Origin: an uncultured Oscillospiraceae bacterium
Lineage (GTDB): Bacteria; Bacillota; Clostridia; UBA1381
Assembly (NCBI GenBank): GCA_946531785.1
Contig: CAMNAT010000180.1
Span: 1-5,156, forward strand
Direction of reading: 5' to 3'
Length of the DNA: 5,156 nucleotides
Of this stretch, positions 1 through 5,156 are shown piece by piece. Position numbers and translations under genes: made by a program. Below the pieces are notes generated by a model. That model ran no database searches and was not told the origin of the DNA. It saw only the letters and a list, made by a program, of their open reading frames with translations. The first letter of the stretch is position 1. The number at the start of each line of letters is the position of its first letter.

Positions 1-1
1 T

Positions 2-1036
2 AATATAAGCAGCGATATAGATACTTACGGAAATGGTCATATCAATGATACATATTGCTGTGAACCGTCAAAATATATCCTTCAGCGTATCAATACATCG
101 ATATTTAAGGAGCCGGATGCGCTTATGGAGAATATAGAGAATGTCACGGCTTTTTTAAGTGATAAGATAAAAGCGGAAGGCGGAGATCCGAAACGCGAAA
201 CCCTGACGGTTATAAAGACAATTGACGGTAAAAGCTGCTATAAGTATGATAAGGATAATGTTTTCAGGCTGTATTATTTTATAAAGAATACAAAAACCAT
301 CGAGGATGATAAAACATCTGAGGATATATATAATGCAGGTATAGGCTTCGGCAGATTCCAGAGGCTGCTTGATGATTTCCCTGTCAAAACACTGCATGAG
401 ACGATAGCGGACTTTCACCATACTCCGAAGCGGATAGATGCCCTGCGAGCTGCGATAAAAGCAGATACAGCAGGGCGTGACGCAACAGTCAAACAAGAGA
501 TCGAATATGCATTATCAAACACAGATTTTGCTTCAACGGTAGTTGCCGGGATGGGGGACGGAACGATACCTGTGCGTGTTACGCATAATGACACAAAGAT
601 CAATAATATTTTGTTTGACATATATTCCGGCAAGGCTGTGTGCGTCATAGATCTTGATACAGTCATGCCGGGAAGCATGCTTTATGATTTCGGTGATGCG
701 CTGAGAATGGGCGGATCTACTGCGGCTGAGGATGAAACAGATCTTGACAAGGTGCATTTTGATACGGAATGCTTCAGAAGCTTTGCAAGGGGCTATCTGA
801 GCGAGACTCGTGATATACTGACCCCTTCAGAGCTGGAGCTGCTTCCGGTATCGGTCAGGCTTATGACTTATGAGTGCGGTATAAGATTTCTGACCGATCA
901 TCTGAATGGCGATGTGTATTTTAAGATACACAGAGAGAATCATAATCTTGACAGGGCAAGGAATCAGTTCAGACTGTGTCGTGAGCTTAAGGAAAGGGAG
1001 CCGGAATTAAGGAAGATAATACAAGAGCTGATATAA
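2..1036 (+). CDS. nahK: N-acetylhexosamine 1-kinase (NahK-like phosphotransferase), 5'-truncated
   Basis: Partial gene: the frame is open from base 2 to the TAA at 1034-1036, giving 344 visible residues with the start outside the window. NahK enzymes are about 360 residues, so only a short N-terminal piece is missing. The first ATG in frame (125) is not the start, because conserved family sequence lies before it: a glycine-containing loop YGNGHINDTY (bases 26-55) and KYILQRIN (71-94). The kinase core is of the aminoglycoside/choline phosphotransferase fold. The catalytic-loop motif HNDTKINN sits at 584-607 (His 584, catalytic Asp 590) and the metal-binding VIDLDT at 647-664, followed by YDFGDALR. 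The family phosphorylates GlcNAc or GalNAc at C1 with ATP in the cytoplasm, in routes that salvage mucin, milk or chitin-type disaccharides. Its place upstream of NagB-ROK and NagA, with a 15-base gap, supports an amino-sugar substrate. Another small-molecule kinase of the same fold is possible but less likely. Substrate choice (GlcNAc versus GalNAc) cannot be read from sequence alone. Confidence 0.87.
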   Translation, partial: NISSDIDTYGNGHINDTYCCEPSKYILQRINTSIFKEPDALMENIENVTAFLSDKIKAEGGDPKRETLTVIKTIDGKSCYKYDKDNVFRLYYFIKNTKTIEDDKTSEDIYNAGIGFGRFQRLLDDFPVKTLHETIADFHHTPKRIDALRAAIKADTAGRDATVKQEIEYALSNTDFASTVVAGMGDGTIPVRVTHNDTKINNILFDIYSGKAVCVIDLDTVMPGSMLYDFGDALRMGGSTAAEDETDLDKVHFDTECFRSFARGYLSETRDILTPSELELLPVSVRLMTYECGIRFLTDHLNGDVYFKIHRENHNLDRARNQFRLCRELKEREPELRKIIQELI

Positions 1037-1044
1037 AGGGGAGG
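1036..1044 (+). promoter_or_regulatory. ribosome binding site of nagB-ROK
   Basis: The sequence AAGGGGAGG lies 7 bases before the ATG at 1052 and overlaps the last base of the nahK stop codon. It is a strong Shine-Dalgarno match and fixes the start of the fusion gene. The 15-base intergenic gap has no room for a terminator, so nahK and the fusion gene are very probably cotranscribed. Confidence 0.85.
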
Positions 1045-1051
1045 ATAAACG

Positions 1052-2635
1052 ATGCGTATAATAGTATGTGAAAACTATGCTGATATGTCGGCAAAGGCCG
1101 CCGAATTGGTAGCGGCACAGCTGACATTAAAGCCGGATAGTGTTCTGGGACTTGCCACCGGCTCGACTCCGATAGGGATGTACAGTAAATTAGGAGAGCT
1201 GTGCAGTGCGGGCACGGCGGATTTTTCTGAAGCGGTCAGCTTCAATCTGGACGAGTATTACCCAATCAGACGGGATGATCCGCACAGCTATTTTACATAT
1301 ATGCACGAAAATCTGTTCTCAAAGATAAATATAAAAGAGGAAAACACTCATATCCTTAACGGTGAGACCGATGATCCGGAAAGGGAATGCGAAGCCTTTG
1401 AAAAGCTCATAAAGCTTCATGGCGGCATAGATCTCCAGATACTCGGCATAGGCAGAAACGGGCATATTGGCTTTAATGAGCCTGATGCGGTTATGAATTC
1501 ATATACGCATATGACGCGGCTCGCCCCAAGCACGATCAAGGCAAATTCGAGATTTTTCAGGTCTGCCGATGATGTGCCGAGGATGGCGCTTACGGTAGGT
1601 ATGTCAACCATACTTACATCAAAAAAAATAATACTCATGGCATCCGGCGCGGCTAAGAGCAGAGTTGTATCGGAGCTTATAGGCGACGGAATAAACCTTA
1701 CGGTGCCGGCAGCCTTGTTAAAGCTTCATTCCGATGTGGTGCTCATCTGCGATAAGGAAGCATACCGCGGCGCAAGACTGGGTGTTGATATAGGCGGTAC
1801 GAATATCAAGTTTGCAGTCGTAGAGGGCGAGGAGATAAAGCTCAGAAAGAGTATAGCAACAAAGGATACCTGCAACGGTATAATCGACGATATAGCAAGT
1901 GAGATCAGTGAGATCCGCAAGAGCTATGACATAAAGGCAGTCGGAGTGGGAACACCCGGGCTGATACACGATGGACTGGTGACGGCGATAAATCTGCCTT
2001 TCAGAGATACACCGCTGGAGAGCCTTATTGCCGAGCGAACAGACCTTTCGGTAACTGTTGATAACGATGCGAATTGCGCGGCATTGGGCGAGGTCGTGTT
2101 CGGAGGCACAAAGGATTGCGGGAATATAGTGCTTATAACCTTAGGAACAGGGGTCGGAAGCGGTATTATTCTTAACCGTTCCATAACCCATAACGGCGGC
2201 GAGATGGGACATATGATCATCGAGGCTGAAAGCAGCCGGAAATGCGGCTGCGGACAGTATGGCTGCTGGGAGACATATTCATCCGTAACGGCACTTGTAA
2301 AGGATGCGGAGGAGCAGGCAGCAAAGAACAAAAGCAGCATATTATATACGCTGTCCGATAACGGAAGGCTCACAGGAAAGCAGATATTTGAGGCTGCCGA
2401 TAAGGGCTGTGGCACAGCACGTGCGGTGATTGACAGGTATATACATTATCTTGCTGTGGGTATCAGAAATATAATCAATATTTTTTCGCCGGAGGCTATT
2501 GTTTTGGCGGGAGGGATAACCGGGCAGGGAGATAAGCTGCTGAAGCCTCTTATAAGAGAGCTGCCGGAGGATGCAAGAGTAGAGATATCAATACTTCAGG
2601 AGGAAGCGGGAGCGTTAGGAGCGGCAATGCTATGA
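1052..2635 (+). CDS. NagB-ROK fusion: glucosamine-6-phosphate deaminase joined to a ROK-family sugar kinase
   Basis: A 527-residue two-domain cytoplasmic enzyme. Residues 1-239 form a full NagB (glucosamine-6-phosphate to fructose-6-phosphate plus ammonia). They carry the phosphate loop LATGSTP (34-40), FNLDEYY with Asp67 and Glu68, and GIGRNGHIGFNEP (132-144) with catalytic His138 and Glu143. The C-terminal PAALLKLHSDV and CDKEAYR end where stand-alone NagB proteins end. Residues 241-527 form a full ROK kinase: ATP loop GVDIGGTNIK (244-253), VDNDANCAALGE with catalytic Asp339, LGTGVGSGI (364-372), GGEMGH (382-387) with zinc-ligand His387, then CGCGQYGCWE with Cys398, Cys400 and Cys405. The LAGGI segment is at 486-490. 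All key residues of both domains are present, so both are probably active. Only one or two residues separate the domains. The kinase may act on GlcNAc, ManNAc, glucosamine or glucose; the operon favours an amino sugar. The last codons overlap nagA by four bases. The double-domain length is about twice that of either family alone. Confidence 0.95.
   Translation: MRIIVCENYADMSAKAAELVAAQLTLKPDSVLGLATGSTPIGMYSKLGELCSAGTADFSEAVSFNLDEYYPIRRDDPHSYFTYMHENLFSKINIKEENTHILNGETDDPERECEAFEKLIKLHGGIDLQILGIGRNGHIGFNEPDAVMNSYTHMTRLAPSTIKANSRFFRSADDVPRMALTVGMSTILTSKKIILMASGAAKSRVVSELIGDGINLTVPAALLKLHSDVVLICDKEAYRGARLGVDIGGTNIKFAVVEGEEIKLRKSIATKDTCNGIIDDIASEISEIRKSYDIKAVGVGTPGLIHDGLVTAINLPFRDTPLESLIAERTDLSVTVDNDANCAALGEVVFGGTKDCGNIVLITLGTGVGSGIILNRSITHNGGEMGHMIIEAESSRKCGCGQYGCWETYSSVTALVKDAEEQAAKNKSSILYTLSDNGRLTGKQIFEAADKGCGTARAVIDRYIHYLAVGIRNIINIFSPEAIVLAGGITGQGDKLLKPLIRELPEDARVEISILQEEAGALGAAML
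2617..2621 (+). promoter_or_regulatory. ribosome binding site of nagA
   Basis: AGGAG inside the last codons of the fusion gene, 10 bases before the nagA ATG at 2632. It supports this start, which lies in an ATGA overlap (2632-2635) with the upstream stop codon, an arrangement typical of translational coupling. Confidence 0.65.
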
Positions 2636-3702
2636 TACTAAAGAATTGTAATATAAACGGTGAGATCAAGGATATACGCATCGAGAACGGAAAAATCAGA
2701 GAGATAGGACAGATCAGCGAGCATGGGAAAGATTTAAATGGCGCGAAGGTGTTCCCGGGGCTTATAGATATACATACGCATGGCTGTATAGGCTATGATA
2801 CAATGGACGGCAGCAGGCTAACTGAAATGAGTGAATACCTTGCCCGAAACGGTGTCACTTCATGGCTGCCGACTACTATGACAATGGAAATGGATACCAT
2901 AAAAAGCGTGGTAAACATAGACATACCCAAAACAAACGGCGCAGAGATACTGGGCTTTCACATGGAGGGACCGTATATTTCAAGGAACCGTAGGGGAGCT
3001 CAAAATGCGGCGTATATAAAGGCTCCGGACATTGATGAATTCAGGAGTCTCAGAAATATAAAAATGGTAACGCTTGCACCTGAGCAGTACAAATGTATGA
3101 GCTTTATCAAGGAATGTGATGCAATAGTATCGATAGGCCATACGGATGCAGACTATAACTGCACAATGCAGGCGATAGAGCTGGGCGCAAAATGCCTGAC
3201 GCACACATTTAACGCAATGCCGCCTATGTATCACAGAGCTCCGGGGCCGATAGGCGCGGCAATAGACGGGGATATATGTGTTCAGGTAATTTGTGACGGG
3301 CTTCATATACACAAAAGCATGATAAAAATGCTTTACCGTACATTCGGCAGGGACAGAATGATACTTATTTCCGATTCTATGCGAGCAACGGGACTTAACG
3401 ATGGTGAATATGAGTTCGGTGGGCAGAGGATAACCGTAAAAAGGTCAGTCGCAAGAACACCTGACGGGGCGATAGCCGGAAGCACCTCCACGCTGCTGCA
3501 ATGCGTAAGGAAGGCGATAGAATTCGGCATACCTGAAAAGGACGCTTTTGACATGGCATCAAAAACACCGGCTGAGCTTCTGGGCTTGAACAAGGGTAAG
3601 CTCGAGCAGGGATATGATGCTGATATTATAGTGACAGATGAGAATTATAATATCATTATGACGGTTATAGACGAAAAGTATATTTTGAAAGGATCAGAAT
3701 AA
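2632..3702 (+). CDS. nagA: N-acetylglucosamine-6-phosphate deacetylase
   Basis: NagA removes the acetyl group of GlcNAc-6-phosphate, giving glucosamine-6-phosphate (the NagB substrate) and acetate, in the cytoplasm. At 356 residues it is somewhat shorter than characterised NagA proteins (about 380-395), yet it shows the complete amidohydrolase metal site. This comprises HxH in GLIDIHTHG (His48, His50), Glu112 in HMEGPY, His170 in SIGHT, His191 in THTFNAM, the substrate-contact DGLHIH (222-227, His225), and the catalytic Asp248 in LISDSM. The family-typical TPDGAIAGS (277-284... loop ending in the AGS turn) and the DADIIV segment (329-334) of the small beta domain near the C-terminus are also present. 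Retention of HxH suggests a two-metal site like the Bacillus enzyme rather than the one-metal E. coli type; this is inference. The gene overlaps the fusion gene by ATGA and the next gene by one base (TAATG), so it is translated in step with both. It supplies the middle step missing from the NagB-ROK fusion. Confidence 0.97.
   Translation: MILKNCNINGEIKDIRIENGKIREIGQISEHGKDLNGAKVFPGLIDIHTHGCIGYDTMDGSRLTEMSEYLARNGVTSWLPTTMTMEMDTIKSVVNIDIPKTNGAEILGFHMEGPYISRNRRGAQNAAYIKAPDIDEFRSLRNIKMVTLAPEQYKCMSFIKECDAIVSIGHTDADYNCTMQAIELGAKCLTHTFNAMPPMYHRAPGPIGAAIDGDICVQVICDGLHIHKSMIKMLYRTFGRDRMILISDSMRATGLNDGEYEFGGQRITVKRSVARTPDGAIAGSTSTLLQCVRKAIEFGIPEKDAFDMASKTPAELLGLNKGKLEQGYDADIIVTDENYNIIMTVIDEKYILKGSE
3621..3655 (+). 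repeat. perfect 10-base inverted repeat near the 3' end of nagA
   Basis: The left arm TGATATTATA (3621-3630) is the exact reverse complement of the right arm TATAATATCA (3646-3655), separated by 15 bases. In RNA a further G-U and a U-A pair could close the loop to 11 bases. The arms are almost all A/T and there is no T-run after the right arm, so it is not a standard terminator. It lies within codons for the conserved DADIIV region, 46 bases before the regulator start. Seen directly; any function (operator, RNA processing site, chance) is unknown. Confidence 0.5.
3631..3659 (+). promoter_or_regulatory. weak candidate internal promoter for the regulator gene
   Basis: GTGACA (3631-3636, five of six to the -35 consensus) is followed after 17 bases by CATTAT (3654-3659, four of six to the -10 consensus). 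Transcription would begin near 3666, about 35 bases before the ATG at 3702. A perfect TATAAT also occurs at 3646-3651 but has no good -35 at the right distance. Such matches arise easily by chance in A/T-rich coding DNA, and the bases are constrained by nagA, so this is only a possibility. Confidence 0.15.
3688..3693 (+). promoter_or_regulatory. ribosome binding site of the membrane regulator gene
   Basis: AAAGGA at the end of nagA, 8 bases before the ATG at 3702. It supports this start, where the nagA stop TAA (3700-3702) and the new ATG (3702-3704) share one base. Confidence 0.6.
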
Positions 3703-5156
3703 TGAGGATAATCGGAAATAAATCTGTGCTGAAGATCTGGCTTATATCTTATGTAATAATGTTAGCGTTGGTTATAGGCACAAATATGTTAATTATATAT
3801 AATACCGGTAAACAGATCTTTGATGCTCAAAGAGAGATAAATCGTTCTTATCTGGATAATACGGCATATGCACTTGACAGTATTTTTTTAGAGCTGGAAG
3901 AGACCATAGGAGATATAGCGGGAAATCCGGAAGTAAATCGGTTTTCCGCAAACTCTGAGCTTGGTGAGAAGGAAAGACTTGAGGCTCTTAAGGTAACGGA
4001 GGCTCTGTATGATATAACTAAGCAGAGAAATCATATAATAGATTGCGTTTGCTATTATCCTGATAGTGATACTATTATCACTCCGTTTAAGTTTTCGGAA
4101 AGCAGAAATTATTATGAGCTGAATGTTGCAAAAGATAACGGCGGCTATGACGAATGGAAAGAAAAGCTTGTATCAGTGACTAAGCTTAGCTACAGTAAAG
4201 GTCGGATCATTTCTGTGAATGATACTGCTCTTGATGTTATAGAGGTCGCATATGCTGTCAGAGAGTCAAATAAAACAAAGTATATATTAAAGCTGTATGT
4301 ATATAACAATAATCTGATACGAGCTGCAAATGCTGATAATCAGGCGGGCGAGACGCTGGTAGTCATTAATAGCCGGGGTGAGATGTACTTCAGCAGTGAT
4401 GGCAGACATTATGATTTTTCAAATCTGATATTTGAGGATGAATATGAATTGAAAAGTATGACATATGAGGGCGAGAAAAAGTATATGTGCTATATCAATT
4501 CTCCTCAATACGGGTACAGATATAGATATGTGCTGCTTTCCGGGGAAAATGTCAATTTTGTGAAAGTGGCGAAAATAATCGCGATAGGCACAGGAGTGAG
4601 TATACTGTGCATAATAGGTATGCTTGCGGTAATGAGATATATAACCAAATGGAACAGAAAACGGATAAATGGCATCCTGGAGGGATTTGGTGATAAAGAA
4701 CCCATAAATATTGATGAATATTCATACATCAAGAATAAGATCAATATGACACAAAAAAACAGCAATGTGCTAAGAGATCAGCTTGAAAAGCAGATGTCAG
4801 TGCTTAGAAAAGAATTCTTGGCAGATTATGTCAGCGGATATACAAAATACAGTAAACTGGATGAAATGCTTGAGTCATATGGGATATATTCGGAGTATAG
4901 CTACTTTTATGTGATTTCTTTGTTTGTCAAGAATTACGGCGCATTGGACGACAGCTCAAGAAAGGATACAGAGTTTGTAATAAATAATATTCTTGATGAC
5001 CTTATAGATACAAAAAATATATATCGCACAAAGATCGATGAGCTGTTGGTGTATATTATAAACTGCAGATCTGATTCCGAGCGAGAACAGTCGGATACTA
5101 TACATGTATTTGAACGAGTAAATAGGCTTGCTGAAGAGTTGCTGGGTATTGAGTTT
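3702..5156 (+). CDS. probable membrane-anchored AraC-family regulator, N-terminal part (3'-truncated)
   Basis: The frame from the ATG at 3702 stays open to the window end, giving 485 residues. Residues 1-11 are short and basic. A first membrane helix lies at about 12-33 (IWLISYVIMLALVIGTNMLI). An extracytoplasmic domain of about 250 residues follows (34-287), opening with a long helix and ending in mixed strands, the pattern of a Cache-like sensor. A second membrane helix lies at about 289-313 (IIAIGTGVSILCIIGMLAVM), then basic WNRKR. The cytoplasmic part has a helical, possibly coiled-coil stretch at about 345-372 leading into LRKEFLADYVSG (368-379), then YFYVISLFV (401-409). This order matches large clostridial AraC-type regulators, which usually end with a two-helix-turn-helix DNA-binding domain at about 700-780 residues. 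That domain is not in the window, so the family call is inference from architecture. A sensor kinase is the main alternative, but no HAMP-like linker or His box is seen. Translational overlap with nagA ties it to amino-sugar use. It looks richer in A/T than the enzyme genes. Confidence 0.75.
   Translation, partial: MRIIGNKSVLKIWLISYVIMLALVIGTNMLIIYNTGKQIFDAQREINRSYLDNTAYALDSIFLELEETIGDIAGNPEVNRFSANSELGEKERLEALKVTEALYDITKQRNHIIDCVCYYPDSDTIITPFKFSESRNYYELNVAKDNGGYDEWKEKLVSVTKLSYSKGRIISVNDTALDVIEVAYAVRESNKTKYILKLYVYNNNLIRAANADNQAGETLVVINSRGEMYFSSDGRHYDFSNLIFEDEYELKSMTYEGEKKYMCYINSPQYGYRYRYVLLSGENVNFVKVAKIIAIGTGVSILCIIGMLAVMRYITKWNRKRINGILEGFGDKEPINIDEYSYIKNKINMTQKNSNVLRDQLEKQMSVLRKEFLADYVSGYTKYSKLDEMLESYGIYSEYSYFYVISLFVKNYGALDDSSRKDTEFVINNILDDLIDTKNIYRTKIDELLVYIINCRSDSEREQSDTIHVFERVNRLAEELLGIEF

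Larger units (their letters stand above)
2..5156 (+). other. amino-sugar catabolic operon (nahK - nagB-ROK - nagA - membrane regulator), both ends outside the window
   Basis: Four genes on one strand with gaps or overlaps of 15, -4 and -1 bases, each of the last three with its own Shine-Dalgarno sequence. No terminator-like hairpin with a T-run is visible between them. The spacing implies one transcript. The main promoter must lie upstream of base 1, and the terminator beyond the window end or after the regulator. No transporter or glycoside hydrolase is visible; these would be expected in the flanks if the operon serves glycan use. Confidence 0.8.

Noticed and set aside
107..127. An AAGGAG sequence 12 bases before an in-frame ATG at 125, which looks like a gene start for the kinase.
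   Set aside because: The 41 codons before it are open and carry conserved NahK-family sequence (YGNGHINDTY, KYILQRIN). A start at 125 would remove part of the nucleotide-binding region, so the gene begins upstream of the window.
1463..1483. Asn136 in the NagB loop GIGRNGHIGFNEP where the E. coli enzyme has Asp, suggesting a damaged active site.
   Set aside because: NGH in this loop is usual in Gram-positive NagB proteins that are active; His138 and Glu143 are kept.
1700..1800. The fusion as an artefact: separate nagB and ROK genes merged by a sequencing error.
   Set aside because: The frame is continuous through the junction, and neither an in-frame ATG nor a Shine-Dalgarno sequence stands directly before the ROK domain. 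The NagB end runs straight into the ATP loop with no stop remnant. The only nearby ATG (1734) is out of frame.
1924..2415. A 163-codon open frame on the - strand opposite the ROK domain.
   Set aside because: Its product is a Ser/Pro/Leu-rich string with no recognisable domain, and it lies wholly opposite a strongly conserved coding region, so it is an antisense shadow. The same applies to the other minus-strand frames in the window.
3646..3651. A perfect TATAAT hexamer as the -10 of a promoter for the regulator.
   Set aside because: At 17 bases upstream the sequence is ATATTA, a poor -35, and the hexamer is part of the inverted repeat and of nagA codons. It is not listed as its own promoter.
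1..5156. Mobile element, CRISPR array, tRNA/rRNA, toxin-antitoxin or defence genes.
   Set aside because: Nearly every base is accounted for by four coherent metabolic or regulatory genes; no spaced direct repeats, transposase motifs or structured RNA genes were seen.

Overview
The window looks like a slice of one amino-sugar catabolic operon from a Gram-positive, Firmicutes-type anaerobe. ATA is the favoured isoleucine codon (29 of about 50 Ile codons in the last gene by hand count), the proteins resemble Firmicutes versions (NagB with an RNGH active-site loop, a ROK kinase with a CxCGxxGC zinc motif), and the regulator has the build of the large membrane-anchored AraC proteins of clostridia. 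The ATA bias would fit Oscillospiraceae/Ruminococcus or a relative, but that placement is inference.

Layout: four genes, all on the + strand, with almost no non-coding DNA. (1) 2-1036: 3' part of a NahK-like N-acetylhexosamine 1-kinase; its start lies upstream of the window. (2) 1052-2635: one polypeptide joining a complete NagB (glucosamine-6-phosphate deaminase) to a complete ROK-family sugar kinase with practically no linker. (3) 2632-3702: NagA (N-acetylglucosamine-6-phosphate deacetylase), starting in an ATGA overlap. (4) 3702-5156: the N-terminal 485 codons of a two-pass membrane protein that I read as a membrane-anchored AraC-type regulator. It starts in a TAATG overlap with nagA and runs off the window end before its expected DNA-binding domain. 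The only gene-free stretch is the 15 bases between genes 1 and 2, which hold a ribosome binding site.

How the genes fit together: GlcNAc can be phosphorylated at C6 by the ROK domain, deacetylated by NagA and isomerised/deaminated by the NagB domain to fructose-6-phosphate plus ammonia. The NahK-like enzyme instead phosphorylates C1, giving GlcNAc-1-P for UDP-GlcNAc synthesis or, through a mutase not seen here, for the same catabolic route. The last gene probably senses an extracellular or cell-envelope signal and controls this or an adjacent glycan-use locus. No transporter or glycosidase is inside the window.

The most distinctive feature is the NagB-ROK fusion. It joins the first and last steps of GlcNAc use while the middle enzyme, NagA, is a separate but translationally overlapping gene. 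An alternative reading is that the ROK domain is a glucosamine kinase, which would make the fusion catalyse two consecutive steps. A perfect 10-base inverted repeat near the end of nagA, just upstream of the regulator start, is the only non-coding-style signal I found inside a gene.
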